A stretch of 50,411 nucleotides of DNA from Palleronia marisminoris (GCF_900172315.1 NZ_FWFV01000016.1:1-50411); one strand, 5' to 3'; counted from the stretch's first letter, positions 1-9,622 are shown. The notes: a model not told the origin generated them from the sequence alone. Made by a program: numbers and translations.

Positions 1-189
1 ATCGATGACAGATCCGGGCTGGTGAAGCGGGGTGATCGTGATATCGTCTTCCAAGGCGTATCGCTCCTTCGGGAGGTTCTGGCAGGCTTTGACACCCGCC
101 ACGATACGCCGCCTTCTCAGGCCCCATCACCCAAAATCTCGCATAGCTCGCAGGCCCGCTACGGGAGCGCGTTCTCGACACACTGGTTC

Positions 190-808
190 TGACTTCACGG
201 CTGCTGCGGCAACAGCCGAAGGACAAAGGCAAGATCTTCAGCCTGCACGAGCCGGAGGTGGACTGCATCTTCAAGAACAAGGCGCGGGTGCGCTACGAGT
301 TCGGCGCCAAGGTAGTGTCGCCGCCACGATCGACGAGGGCTTCATCGTCGGCATGCGGGCAATGCCCGGAAATCCCTATGACGGCCATACCCTCGCCGAG
401 GTCATTGAGCAGATCGAGGTGCTGACGGACCGCCGGCCCAACCTCGCCGTCGTTGACCGCGGCTATCGCGGGCACGGCGTCGAGACGACACGGGTGCTGA
501 TCAGCGGCACTCGCAAGGGTATGACGCCGACACTGACCAAGCTCCTGCGTCGCCGCAGCGCGATTGAGCCGGAGATAGGCCATATGAAGACCGACGGGCG
601 ACTGACGCGCTGTCCGCTCAAGAGCACCACCGGCGACGCGCTCTTCGCCGTCCTCTGCGCCCGCGGCCACAACATTCGCAAGATCCTCGCCCACCTCAGG
701 GCCCCTTTTGGCTCTCTTGATTGGCGCCATTCTCAGCGCGTTCAAACCGGATCGCATTCACGCAACGGGAGCGGTCATCGCCTGAGCGGATTGTTCAGGG
801 CGGACTAA
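190..808 (+). pseudogene. Decayed IS5-family transposase (C-terminal part)
   Basis: The translation between about 320 and 700 reads as the C-terminal half of an IS5-type DDE transposase: a GFIVGMRAMPGNPYDG stretch, a DRGYRG motif carrying a catalytic Asp, and an EPEIGHMKTDGRL segment carrying the catalytic Glu, followed by NIRKILAHLR. The preceding 40 residues of the same protein (EPEVDCIFKNKARVRYEFGAKV) lie in a different frame upstream of about 310. The usual hydrophobic tail (LLALLIGAILSAFKPDRIHATGAV) is again out of frame from about 700, and the family ending GLFRAD returns in the first frame at 790-805. At least three frame changes and no N-terminal third mean that it cannot make an active enzyme. 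Confidence 0.8.
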
Positions 809-1317
809 AGAAGAGATCGGTGCCCTCAGATGTGGTGACCAGAGCCATGACAGGATTCCCTCAGGTTGAGCTTGCGCAAGTTCCGCAAGAGGATGGAGCA
901 TTCCGCCTGTCGTGAGCGGTGTCTTCGCCTCGGGCTATGCCGGCCCTTTCCAGGTGGGGTCCTTCCCGGCCGAAGCGCTCGACGGTTTCGACCCGACCAG
1001 CCTAGCAAGCGCTGAAAACCATGCGGCGCGGAAGCTGCTGCGCAGTTGCCGATCGTGCAGCCCAGGCGCGGACTTTGGAGATCGAGCAGCCGTGGCTCAC
1101 CTGGCGGCGGAAACGGGCGCAATTTCGGCAACTGCGCAGCAGCCCCCGCACCGCATTGCTTCTGCGTTTCGGTAAATTGAGATTATGCCGCGATCGCGAC
1201 CGCCTTGCAATGCTCGGCGGTGCGAGTCTCGGAGGACCAGAGGGAGCGTAGACGGATCTCCCGCCCATTTCGGCTTCAACCTATCGACGCACCTCGATAC
1301 GAAGAACGGAACACCGC
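809..1317. other. Intergenic stretch without a recognisable gene
   Basis: About 500 bases separate the dead transposase from the first intact gene. Several short open frames on both strands overlap here but none has a family motif or a convincing ribosome-binding site. The only clear structure is the long inverted repeat at 1019-1158. The promoter of the operon starting at 1318 should lie in the last 150 bases, but I see no confident -35/-10 pair. Confidence 0.5.
1019..1158. repeat. Long imperfect inverted repeat (about 36-bp arms)
   Basis: The left arm at about 1020-1054 and the right arm at about 1121-1157 are reverse complements, with a perfect 19-base core (GCTGCTGCGCAGTTGCCGA) and imperfect flanks on both sides. 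The spacer is about 66 bases. The arms are too long and widely spaced for a terminator and there is no T-run. The arrangement suits the ends of a small non-autonomous element or a REP/MITE-type unit near the IS5 remnant. Confidence 0.65.
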
Positions 1318-2391
1318 ATGCCCGACACCATGAGAGCCGCCGTACTGACCCGCTTCGGCGGCCCTGACGCGTTCGAGATCCAGACCCTTCCCGTCCCTTC
1401 GTTCGGCCCGCGGCAGGTACGCGTTCGTGTGCATGCCACGGCGATCAACCCGCTCGACTACAAGATCCGTCGCGGGGACTACGCTGATGACGTACCGCTG
1501 CCGGCCGTGATCGGTCACGACGTCTCTGGTGTCGTGGAGGCCGTCGGTGCGGACGTCACCGAATCCGCCCCCGGCGACGAGGTCTACTACACCCCGAAGA
1601 TCTTCGGCGGCGCCGGATCGTACGCCGAGGTCCATGTCACCGACGCCCTCCTCGTCGGCCGCAAACCACGCAACGTGTCGCACGTCGAGGCTGCGAGCCT
1701 GACGCTCGTGGGCGGGACCGTTTGGAAGGCCTTCGTAACCCGCGCCGGCCTGCGCGTCGGCGAGACGATCCTCATCCATGGCGGTGCCGGCGGCGTCGGG
1801 ACGATCGCGATCCAGGTGGCTAAGGCCATCGGCGCGCGGGTCATCACCACGGCACGCGCCAACAACCATGATTTCGTCCGTTCGCTCGGCGCGGACGACG
1901 TGATCGACTACACCTCGACCGACTACGTCGATGCGGTGAACGGCCTCACCGACGGACGCGGGGTCAACGTCGTCTTCTACACGGTCGGCGGCGACACGCT
2001 GACGAGGAGCCCGTTCGTGCTCGCCCCGCTGGGGCGTCTCGTTTCGATTGTCGATAACTTCGCGCCGCAGAACCTCATCGAGGCCTGGGGGCGTAACGCC
2101 TCCTACCACTTCGTCTTCACCCGCCAGAACCGCGGCAAGCTCGACGCGCTGACGAATCTCGTCGAACGCGGCCTCGTGCGGCCGGTAGTCGGCGCCGTCC
2201 TGCCCCTGGGGCGCCTGGCGGAAGGGCACGAGGTCCTAGAAACGGGCTCGCGCCGCGGGCTGCGAGGCAAGGTCGTGGTCGACGTCACGGGCGAGGCGGC
2301 AACCATCGTGCCGCCGCTCACCGTCAGCCTAGCGCAGCCGCTTACTCCGGGCCTCGCGCCCGCGTCGCTCCCTTCCGGAGAACCGACATGA
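1318..2391 (+). CDS. MDR-family NADPH:quinone reductase-like oxidoreductase
   Basis: A 357-residue medium-chain dehydrogenase/reductase of the zinc-free quinone-oxidoreductase type. The N-terminal GroES-like domain has the GHDVSG motif (66-71). The Rossmann domain carries the AGGVG nucleotide-binding motif at about 157-161 after a hydrophobic strand. The cysteine cluster of the structural zinc site is absent, as expected for quinone or enal reductases rather than alcohol dehydrogenases. It should be cytosolic and transfer hydride from NADPH to a quinone or an activated double bond. The last ~30 residues are Pro/Leu-rich and run beyond the usual family end. The stop overlaps the next ATG by four bases (ATGA), so it is the first gene of a coupled operon with the AcoX-like and GcvP-like genes. 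The true substrate is unknown. Confidence 0.85.
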   Translation: MPDTMRAAVLTRFGGPDAFEIQTLPVPSFGPRQVRVRVHATAINPLDYKIRRGDYADDVPLPAVIGHDVSGVVEAVGADVTESAPGDEVYYTPKIFGGAGSYAEVHVTDALLVGRKPRNVSHVEAASLTLVGGTVWKAFVTRAGLRVGETILIHGGAGGVGTIAIQVAKAIGARVITTARANNHDFVRSLGADDVIDYTSTDYVDAVNGLTDGRGVNVVFYTVGGDTLTRSPFVLAPLGRLVSIVDNFAPQNLIEAWGRNASYHFVFTRQNRGKLDALTNLVERGLVRPVVGAVLPLGRLAEGHEVLETGSRRGLRGKVVVDVTGEAATIVPPLTVSLAQPLTPGLAPASLPSGEPT

Positions 2392-3644
2392 CCACCGAAC
2401 TCGCAATTCTTCGCGTCCGGCCCGGGAACCTAGTCCCGAAGGATCTCGGTCCAGTCACCAGGACCCTGCAACGGTCGAGGCACACGACGGCTCAACATGG
2501 GAGGACGGCCGCGGGATCCGGCGAGGGCCCGGTGATGGGCTTCATCGTCAACCCGCTGGCGGGGCTTGGCGGCCCGGTCGGTCTCAAGGGCACAGACGGT
2601 GATGACATCGTGCGCGAGGCGCTGCGTCGCGGCGCATTCCCTGTCGCCCAGCAGAAGGCGGTCGAGGCTCTGATGCGGCTGTCGACCATAGTCCCCTCGC
2701 TGCGGGTCGTAGCCGCAGGCGGCGCAATGGGCGAGGACGCCGCCTCCGATGCGGGATTTCTACCCAGCGTCATTCATCGGCCGCATGGAGTTCCGTCGAC
2801 CCGAAGCGACACGATCTCGGCGGCCGCCGCGATGGCGCACCATGGGGTCGACCTCATCTTATTCGCGGGGGGCGACGGCACAGCGCGCGACATACTGGCC
2901 GCTGTCGGCGATCGCGTGCCGGTGCTGGGTGTTCCTGCTGGCGTGAAGATGCATTCGGCCGTGTTCGCGACAAGCGCCAATAGCGCCGGCCTGCTCGCCG
3001 CGTCGTTCCTCGCCCATGAACCTGCGACAAGACTGCGCGACGCCGAGGTCATGGACCTCGACGAAGACGCCATCCGAACTGACCGCGTCTCTGCCCGACT
3101 GTTCGGCTATGCTAGGAGTCCTTACGAGCGCCGCCTTGCACAGAACGCCAAGGCAGGGGGCGGCCCCGGCGAAGACGCGGCGCTGGACGCGACCGCCCGC
3201 CAAGTCGCCTCCGCGATGCGCCCGGGCCGCCTTTACATCCTCGGGCCCGGCACCACCACCCGCCGCGTCTCGGACGCCCTTGCCTTGCCGTCCACCTTGC
3301 TTGGGGTCGACGCTGTGCTGGACGGCGAGATCGTTGGCCTCGACCTCGGCGAAAGTGAACTGCTGCGGCAGATGAAGGGTCACGAGGCCCACATCATCGT
3401 CGGCGTCCTCGGCGGACAGGGCAGCCTGTTCGGGCGAGGCAATCAGCAGATCAGCGCCGAAGTCATTCGCCGGACCGGACGAGAGCGGATCACCGTAATC
3501 GCCAGCATCGAGAAGCTGATCGCTCTGTCAGGCGCGCCTCTGCGGGTCGACACCGGCGATGCCGAAACCGACGCAATGCTTTCGGGCCATTTCCACGTTG
3601 AGACTGCCCCGGGCCGGAGAACCCTCGTCAGGGTCGTAGCCTGA
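2388..3644 (+). CDS. AcoX-like / ATP-NAD kinase family protein
   Basis: A protein of up to 418 residues with the NAD-kinase/AcoX fold. An N-terminal GFIVNPLAG segment is followed by the nucleotide-binding GGDGT motif (161-165), then PAGVKMHS (183-190), the spacing seen in AcoX-type proteins from acetoin clusters and in ATP-NAD kinase homologues. The first possible ATG (2388) overlaps the previous stop. Homology only begins at the internal ATG at 2535 (MGFIVNP), so the first 49 residues (basic, low-complexity) may be untranslated or a lineage-specific extension; 2535 is a serious alternative start. AcoX function is not settled in general; the kinase role is inferred from the fold. It lies 34 bases upstream of the GcvPA-like gene in the same operon. 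Confidence 0.8.
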   Translation: MTTELAILRVRPGNLVPKDLGPVTRTLQRSRHTTAQHGRTAAGSGEGPVMGFIVNPLAGLGGPVGLKGTDGDDIVREALRRGAFPVAQQKAVEALMRLSTIVPSLRVVAAGGAMGEDAASDAGFLPSVIHRPHGVPSTRSDTISAAAAMAHHGVDLILFAGGDGTARDILAAVGDRVPVLGVPAGVKMHSAVFATSANSAGLLAASFLAHEPATRLRDAEVMDLDEDAIRTDRVSARLFGYARSPYERRLAQNAKAGGGPGEDAALDATARQVASAMRPGRLYILGPGTTTRRVSDALALPSTLLGVDAVLDGEIVGLDLGESELLRQMKGHEAHIIVGVLGGQGSLFGRGNQQISAEVIRRTGRERITVIASIEKLIALSGAPLRVDTGDAETDAMLSGHFHVETAPGRRTLVRVVA

Positions 3645-3678
3645 TCCCGTTCCCTCCAAAACACCTAAGGAGCTATCA

Positions 3679-5082
3679 ATGCAACCGCCTACCGCACATC
3701 CCTACATGGCCAACTCGGTGCCCGCCATCCAGCGGGAAATGCTGGACTCCATCGGCGTCCGCGACATCGAGGAGCTGTTCGTCCAGATACCAGCAGACCA
3801 TCGCCTCGCGCGCCCGCTCGACCTGCCGCCGGCGCTGAGCGAACATGAACTTCGGCGACACTTGGTCGAGACGCTGTCGAAAAACAGCACCACCGAGGAC
3901 AATCTGAGCTTTCTTGGCGCCGGCATCTGGCAGCATCACGTTCCGGCGGCCGTGGATGAAATCGTCCGACGCAACGAATGGCTTACCTCCATCTATGGCG
4001 TGCCCAGTTCCGACCATGGCCTCTATCAGTCTTGGTTCGAGTTCTGCAGCCAGCTTGGCGAGTTACTGAACCTCGATCTGGTCGGCATGCCCGTACGTAG
4101 TTGGGGTACCGCCGCCGGACACGCTTTGCGCATGGCGGCCCGGCTCACCGGCCGCAATGAGGTGGCTGTCGTACGCGCGATCGACCCCGAACGCCTCTCG
4201 ATCATCCGCAACTATTGCGAACCCCCGGAGATGGCAGATCACATCGTTGTCCACCTCATAAACTACGATCCCGCCACTGGGCTGGTTGATCTCGATCAGC
4301 TGCGGGCAACGGTCGGCGCGCAGACGGCCGCTGTCTACTTCGAAGTACCGTCCTACCTCGGCCTGATCGACCATCAAGCCGCCGAAATCGCCGCGATCGC
4401 CCGCGCGGCCGGCGCCGAGACCATAGTGGGGGTCGATCCGATCTCTCTCGGCGTGCTGTCCGCGCCGTCAGACTACGGGGCCGACATTGTCGTCGGCACC
4501 ATCCAGCCCCTCGGCATCCACCTCCATGCAGGCGGCGGGGTCGGCGGTTTCATCGCGACGCGCGACGAACCTCGCTACGCTGGAGAATATCCGACGCTGT
4601 TCATCAGCATCGCCGAGACCATCAAGCCAGGCGAGTACGGGTTCGGGCGCGCCCTTCTCCACCAGTCGTCCTACGCCCTGCGCGAAAAAGGCAAGGACTG
4701 GATCGGTCACTCCGTCTACATGTGGGCGGTCGCCGCCACGGCCTACATGGCGATGATGGGGCCGCAGGGCTTCGCCGAGATCGGTGAAATCATCGTGCAA
4801 CGCGCCCACCACGCCGCGCGCCGCCTCGGCGAACTCGAGGGGATCACGATCACTTTCCCCTCAGGCTTCTTCAAGGAATTCGTCGTCAATTTCGACGACG
4901 CCGGAAAGAGCGTCTCCGAGATCAATGACGCCCTGCGCGCCGAAGGCATCTTCGGCGGGCATGACCTCTCCTCCGACTTCCCGGAACTGGGCCAGAGCGC
5001 ACTCTACTGCGTCTCAGAAGTTCATACTCATTCCGACATCGAGCGCTTGGCCGGCGCCCTTCAGAAGGTGATTTCACAATGA
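3679..5082 (+). CDS. Glycine dehydrogenase subunit 1-like protein (GcvPA family)
   Basis: A 467-residue protein of the split P-protein alpha type. The opening (IQREMLDSIGVRDIEELF, then LPPALSEHELRRHL) and the SFLGAG motif at about 77-82 follow the GcvPA pattern. In true glycine decarboxylase this subunit pairs with GcvPB to decarboxylate glycine with PLP and pass the aminomethyl group to lipoyl-H protein. Here the middle is divergent: the usual Tyr/Asp-rich glycine-site stretch is replaced by SWGTAAGHALRMAARL. A good Shine-Dalgarno (AAGGAGC) precedes the ATG at 3679. The stop overlaps the GcvPB-like start (ATGA). No H- or T-protein gene is in the window, so it may act on an amino acid other than glycine. 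Confidence 0.85.
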   Translation: MQPPTAHPYMANSVPAIQREMLDSIGVRDIEELFVQIPADHRLARPLDLPPALSEHELRRHLVETLSKNSTTEDNLSFLGAGIWQHHVPAAVDEIVRRNEWLTSIYGVPSSDHGLYQSWFEFCSQLGELLNLDLVGMPVRSWGTAAGHALRMAARLTGRNEVAVVRAIDPERLSIIRNYCEPPEMADHIVVHLINYDPATGLVDLDQLRATVGAQTAAVYFEVPSYLGLIDHQAAEIAAIARAAGAETIVGVDPISLGVLSAPSDYGADIVVGTIQPLGIHLHAGGGVGGFIATRDEPRYAGEYPTLFISIAETIKPGEYGFGRALLHQSSYALREKGKDWIGHSVYMWAVAATAYMAMMGPQGFAEIGEIIVQRAHHAARRLGELEGITITFPSGFFKEFVVNFDDAGKSVSEINDALRAEGIFGGHDLSSDFPELGQSALYCVSEVHTHSDIERLAGALQKVISQ

Positions 5083-6668
5083 ACGCCATACTCAAGCAGT
5101 ACCAGGCGCCCGTCTGGAACGAGCCTGTCATCATGGAGATGGGCTACCCCGGTCGCCGCGGAGTGCTCTTCGCGCCCGCGGAGCCGGAGATCCGGCAGCA
5201 GGTCGGCGACGTGTCGGCCTTGATCCCGTCCAAACTGCGCAGGCAGGACAGACCGGCCTTGCCCGAGATGACGGAGCCCGAAGTTCTTTATCACTACCTG
5301 CGCCTCTCCCAGCAGACACTGGGCATGATGGGCATAAGCCTCTTCGGCACCTGCACCATGAAGTACAATCCCCAGATCAACGAGCAGATGGCCTGGCGCC
5401 CGGAGATCACGGAACTCCACCCCCTGCAGCACGAAGATACCATGCAGGGCGCCCTCGAGATCGTGCATGAGATGGATCTGATGCTGCGCGAGCTGTCGGG
5501 TATGGACCAGTTCGTGTTCCAGGCCGGAGGCGGGTCCGAGGCAGCCTACACCAACTGCGCGGTGACACGCGCCTATCACGCCTCGAAGGGCGAGTTGGAA
5601 CAGCGCGACGAGATCATCGTGACGATCCAGAGCCATCCCTGCAATCCAGCGACCGCCGCAGCGGCCGGATTCAAGGTCGTCACCCTGATGCTCGACGAGA
5701 ACGGCTACCCGTCACTCGACGCGCTCAAGGCGGCGGTCTCCAACCGCACCGCAGCCCTGATGGTCACCAACCCTGATGACATGGGCGTCTATAATCCGGA
5801 GATGAAGGAATGGGTCCGCATCGTCCATGAAGCAGGCGGTCTGGCCTTTTACGACGCCGCCAATTTCAACGCCACCATGTCGAAACTCCGCCCTCGAGAG
5901 ATCGGCTTCGACGCCTGCATGTTCATGCTGCACAAGACCTTCGGCGCGCCCAAGAGCGGTGTGGGCGGACCGGCGACCGGCGCCTACGGATGCTCGGCCG
6001 AACTGGTGCCGTTCCTGCCGTCGCCTCTGGTGGTGCGTGATGAAGGCCGCTATCGCCTCGACGCCGACCGCCCTCAGAGCGTTGGCAAGATCCGGGAGTT
6101 CCTAGGCAACGTCCAGGTAGTCCTGAAGGCCTACGCATGGACCCGGGCGATGGGGGCCGACGGCATCGCGCAGGCCTCCGACATTTCAGTCCTGGCCAAT
6201 AATTACATGGAGAAGGGACTGCTCGCCATCCGGGGCGTGACCCGATCCCACCCGGAGGCCACGACGCCGAGGATGGAGATGACCCGGTACTCGTTCCAGA
6301 CGTTGAAGGAGGAGACCGGGGTCGACACCCACGATGTCCAGAACCGGATGTCCGACTTCGGGATGGACCCGCTGTGGCAAAGCCACGAACCTTGGCTTGT
6401 GCCCGAACCCTTCACGCCGGAAGCCGGTGAGACGTACGGTAAGGAAGCGCTGGACCAGTGGATCGCCGTGATCAGGCGGATCTCGGAGGAGGCCTATTCC
6501 AATCCGGAGCTCGTCAAGACGTCGCCTCATAACCAGGCGGTTCACCGTCTGAAGCCAGGCGCGACGGACGACCCCGAGAGCCGCGCGATGACCTGGCGCG
6601 CCTTCCAGAAGAAGCGGCTACGGCAAGCCCGGAGCGGGACCGACCAAATGCGCGCGGTAGTCGACTGA
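5079..6668 (+). CDS. Glycine dehydrogenase subunit 2-like protein (GcvPB family)
   Basis: A 529-residue PLP protein of the P-protein beta type. Family landmarks are GTCTMKYNPQINE (90-102), LHPLQHEDTMQGALE, and HKTF with the PLP-binding lysine at K286. The residues around the cofactor differ from canonical GcvPB: the QPAAGAQGE region reads FQAGGGSEAAYTN (146-159) and the glycine-rich loop after the lysine is GAPKSGVGGPATG. It starts inside the last codons of the GcvPA-like gene, so the two subunits are translationally coupled and probably form a heterodimer. The fold and decarboxylase chemistry are supported by homology; glycine as substrate is not, because the active-site surroundings and the missing GcvH/GcvT partners argue for a relative with a different job. 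Confidence 0.85.
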   Translation: MNAILKQYQAPVWNEPVIMEMGYPGRRGVLFAPAEPEIRQQVGDVSALIPSKLRRQDRPALPEMTEPEVLYHYLRLSQQTLGMMGISLFGTCTMKYNPQINEQMAWRPEITELHPLQHEDTMQGALEIVHEMDLMLRELSGMDQFVFQAGGGSEAAYTNCAVTRAYHASKGELEQRDEIIVTIQSHPCNPATAAAAGFKVVTLMLDENGYPSLDALKAAVSNRTAALMVTNPDDMGVYNPEMKEWVRIVHEAGGLAFYDAANFNATMSKLRPREIGFDACMFMLHKTFGAPKSGVGGPATGAYGCSAELVPFLPSPLVVRDEGRYRLDADRPQSVGKIREFLGNVQVVLKAYAWTRAMGADGIAQASDISVLANNYMEKGLLAIRGVTRSHPEATTPRMEMTRYSFQTLKEETGVDTHDVQNRMSDFGMDPLWQSHEPWLVPEPFTPEAGETYGKEALDQWIAVIRRISEEAYSNPELVKTSPHNQAVHRLKPGATDDPESRAMTWRAFQKKRLRQARSGTDQMRAVVD

Positions 6669-6944
6669 CGCGCTGAAGATGGTGCAGGCGTGGCGCGTGC
6701 TCAACTGAACAAGAGGTCCCGACGAGGTTGCTCGCCGGGGCCGAAGCGAAAAACTTCTTCCGACGACAGGATCTCGCCTCAGCCTTCGAGATCAAGATGA
6801 TCGCGCGGATCCCGTGAGGATAAGGCGCCCTGCGGCTAGAGCTTGGCGAGGTTGCGGTTTCAGTAGGGGCCAAGCGCCAGCACGCCCGGCGTCAAGAACC
6901 TCCGACGTCGCCGGCTTGTACATGACCTGAAAGGAGAGCAGAGC
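6669..6944. other. Intergenic region with a short coding-like scrap
   Basis: The 276 bases between the GcvPB-like gene and the aldehyde dehydrogenase hold one short frame (about 6710-6818, plus strand, reading EVPTRLLAGAEAKNFFRRQD) that looks protein-like but lacks a start and known motif. It may be the tail of a deleted gene. A strong ribosome-binding site (AAAGGAG) lies just before the next ATG at 6945. Confidence 0.35.
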
Positions 6945-8384
6945 ATGATTTACGCTAATTTCATCGATGGCAGGGAAGTTCAGAGCGCGGACGCGGTCGA
7001 GAACGTTAATCCATCGGACACGGACGACGTGATCGGGCAATTCGCCCGCGCGCAGCCCAAGGATGTCGACGACGCGGTCGCGGCCGCCCGCCGGGCGCTG
7101 CCGGGATGGGCGGCGAGCCTCCCGGGCGAGCGCCATGATATCTTACGGCGGGCTGCGGACGAGATCTTTGCCCGGAAGGAAGAACTGGGCCGGGCCTTAT
7201 CTCGGGAGGAAGGCAAGACTCTCGCGGAGGGTATCGGTGAGGTGGTCCGTGCCGGACAGCTTTTGGGTTTCTTTGCGGGCGAGGCTTTGCGTCTATCGGG
7301 CGAGCTTTTGCCCTCGGTCCGGCCGGGCGTCGAAGTCGGGATGACCCGCGAGCCGCTCGGCGTGGTGGGCCTCATCACTCCTTGGAACTTCCCGATCGCG
7401 ATACCGGCCTGGAAGATCGCGCCTGCCCTCGCTTGGGGCAACGCAGTGGTGTTCAAGCCGGCGGAGCTCGTGCCCCATTCAGCGTGGCTCCTCGTGGACA
7501 TCCTGAATCGTGCCGGCCTGCCAAAGGGCGTCCTGAACCTGGTCATGGGGCAGGGGAGCCGGATCGGTCAAGCCATGATCGATCACCCCGATATCGAAGC
7601 GATTTCCTTTACCGGGTCCGTGGCGACGGGACGGCGGATCGCCGCCGGCTGCGTTGCGGCGACGCCGATGAAAAAGGTTCAACTGGAGATGGGCGGCAAG
7701 AACCCGTTCGTAGTTCTCGACGACGCGGATCTCGAGGTTGCTGTGGAGGCCGCTGTAAACGGGGCGTTCTTCTCCACCGGTCAGCGCTGCACCGCGTCTT
7801 CGCGGCTGATTGTGACGGAAAGAATCCATGATAGATTCGTCGCGGCTTTGATCGACAAGATCGATTCCCTGCGTGTCGGGCACGCCTTGAAGGAAGGCAC
7901 GCAGATCGGCCCGGTGGTCGATCAGGGGCAGCTGGAGATCGACCAGCGCTACCTCGAGATCGGCCGTCGGGAAGGCGCGACCCTGAAACACGGTGGTCGC
8001 AGACTTGAACAGCCAACTGCCGGATTCTACCTTGAACCGGCGCTGTTCACCGAGGTGAATAACGGCATGGCAGTCGCCCGCGAGGAGATCTTCGGTCCCG
8101 TTGCCGCAGTGATCCGGGTGCGGGATTACGACGAGGCGCTCGCGGTCTCCAATGATACAGAGTTCGGCCTGTCAGCTGGGATCGCCACCACGAGCTTGAA
8201 ATATGCGAGCCACTTCCGGCGCCATGCGCAGGCAGGAATGGTGATGGTCAACCTACCTACGGCGGGCGTAGATTACCATGTTGCCTTCGGAGGACGGAAG
8301 GCATCCAGCTACGGCGCGCGGGAGCAGGGCGCCTACTCGAGGGAATTCTACTCGATCATGAAGACCGCCTATGTCGCATCTTGA
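6945..8384 (+). CDS. NAD(P)-dependent aldehyde dehydrogenase, KGSADH-like
   Basis: A full-length 479-residue aldehyde dehydrogenase. It has the cofactor-loop TPWNFP motif (145-150), FTGS (222-225), general base E248 in the ELEMGGK-type motif, and catalytic C282 in the GQRCTASS stretch. The tail motifs (MVMVNLPTAGVDYH, FGGRKASSYGAREQG) resemble alpha-ketoglutarate semialdehyde dehydrogenases, which act in sugar-acid and hydroxyproline pathways. The reaction is irreversible oxidation of an aldehyde to the acid in the cytosol. Its position behind the GcvP-like pair suggests it oxidises an aldehyde arising from their product. A good Shine-Dalgarno supports the ATG. The aroE-like fragment begins 14 bases before its stop. 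Confidence 0.88.
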   Translation: MIYANFIDGREVQSADAVENVNPSDTDDVIGQFARAQPKDVDDAVAAARRALPGWAASLPGERHDILRRAADEIFARKEELGRALSREEGKTLAEGIGEVVRAGQLLGFFAGEALRLSGELLPSVRPGVEVGMTREPLGVVGLITPWNFPIAIPAWKIAPALAWGNAVVFKPAELVPHSAWLLVDILNRAGLPKGVLNLVMGQGSRIGQAMIDHPDIEAISFTGSVATGRRIAAGCVAATPMKKVQLEMGGKNPFVVLDDADLEVAVEAAVNGAFFSTGQRCTASSRLIVTERIHDRFVAALIDKIDSLRVGHALKEGTQIGPVVDQGQLEIDQRYLEIGRREGATLKHGGRRLEQPTAGFYLEPALFTEVNNGMAVAREEIFGPVAAVIRVRDYDEALAVSNDTEFGLSAGIATTSLKYASHFRRHAQAGMVMVNLPTAGVDYHVAFGGRKASSYGAREQGAYSREFYSIMKTAYVAS

Positions 8385-8488
8385 CGCTGCCCACGGTCCC
8401 GAAGTCACCAAGCAAACTTGCTTCTACGGCATTTTGGCCGATCCGATCGGGCATGTGAAGACGCCACAGGTCATGCGTGACCTGTGGA
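8371..8488 (+). pseudogene. Truncated shikimate dehydrogenase-like gene (N-terminus only)
   Basis: The frame opening at 8371 reads FYGILADPIGHVKTPQVM, the N-terminal substrate-binding signature of the AroE/quinate dehydrogenase family. Similarity ends after about 38 codons at a point where sequence belonging to an MFS transporter begins (about 8480-8490). The open frame continues by chance on the wrong frame of the transporter to 9435. It overlaps the aldehyde dehydrogenase stop, so it was the next gene of that operon before a deletion or insertion removed the rest. Confidence 0.75.
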
Positions 8489-9622
8489 GCAGTGCTGATC
8501 GTGGCACTAGGCCTCTGCGCGCCGTTCCTCGTCAATACGCTGAGCTTCCTAAGCATTCTCGCCGCGCTTTGGCTCTGGGCCGGCGAGCCCGCGCGCCAGG
8601 GACGCCTGCCACCCGAGACACTGGTTGCGGCGATGGGCGCGGGTTTGCGCTATGCGAGCCAGAGCCCGCCGCTCCAACGCACGTTGCTGCGCGCTGTTGC
8701 GTTCTTCCTCTTTGCCTCCTGCTTCTGGGCCATGCTGCCACTGATCGTGCGGGGCGTGCTTGGCGGTGGTGCGGGCCTCTACGGTCTGCTCCTCGGCGCG
8801 GTGGGCGCGGGTGCCGTCGCAGGCGCTTTCGTTCTCCCGACACTCCGGCGCCGGCTCGGCGCGGACCGGATGGTTGCCGCCGGGACCCTGGCAATGTCGT
8901 CCACGCTCCTGCTCTTCTCGCTTGCACCGGGCAACATGCTGGCGGTCGCGGCAGCTGCGCTGGGAGGCTTTGCCTGGATCGCGGTTCTTTCGAGCTTCCA
9001 TGTTGCGGCGCAAATGGCGCTGCCGGACTGGGTGCGCGCGCGCGGGTTGTCGCTTTTCCTGATGGTCTTTGCCGGCACGATGGCCGTGGGAAGCCTGGTC
9101 TGGGGGCAGGTCGCGACCGCGACCGGCGTGCCTGTGGCGCTGGCCATCGCCGCCATCGGCGCGATCGTTGCGATACCGCTCACTTTGCGAGCCGCGCTGG
9201 AGATGGGGGAGCTGCCCGATTTCTCGCCAGCGCACCACTGGGCCGAGCCCGCTTGGGCGCTGCCCCGAGAGGCGGGCGACCGGCGGATCATGGTCCAGAT
9301 CGGCTATCGCGTCGAGACCGCGCAGCAATCCGGGTTCACCGCGTGCATGCTGGACCTAGCAGCGGCGCGGCGACGCAATGGCGGCTTCGGCTGGTCGCTG
9401 ATGCAGGACGCGTCAGACCTCGAGCGGTTCGTTGAGACCTGGACCGAGGCGTCCTGGACCCAGCATTTGCGTCACCATGCGCGGGTCACAGTGGCCGAGA
9501 AGGCATTGCAGGATCGGATCCGGAGCCATCTGGCTGCGGGCACCGCGCCCGAAATATACCATCTGGTGACCCCCGAGCCGGGCGCCATCCCGATACCATC
9601 TGGAAAGGAGACCAAGACATGA
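8477..9622 (+). pseudogene. MFS_3-type exporter lacking its N-terminal part
   Basis: The frame encodes the C-terminal ~380 residues of a major-facilitator exporter of the enterobactin-exporter-like (MFS_3) type: about seven hydrophobic segments, then a soluble tail (starting MVQIGYRVETAQQSGF) that some members of this family carry. Transporter similarity begins only at about 8489 (AVLIVALGLCAPFLVNTLSF), in the middle of the protein, so roughly 150 residues and four to five membrane segments are missing. The missing part was lost at the join with the aroE fragment. The ATG at 8477 lies in the aroE side and has no clear ribosome-binding site. The stop overlaps the start of the pirin gene, so the remnant belongs to the downstream operon. 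Confidence 0.75.

Noticed and set aside
3645..3678. Glycine riboswitch upstream of the GcvP-like genes
   Set aside because: Only 34 bases separate the genes, too short for the aptamer, and no aptamer-like sequence was found upstream of 1318.
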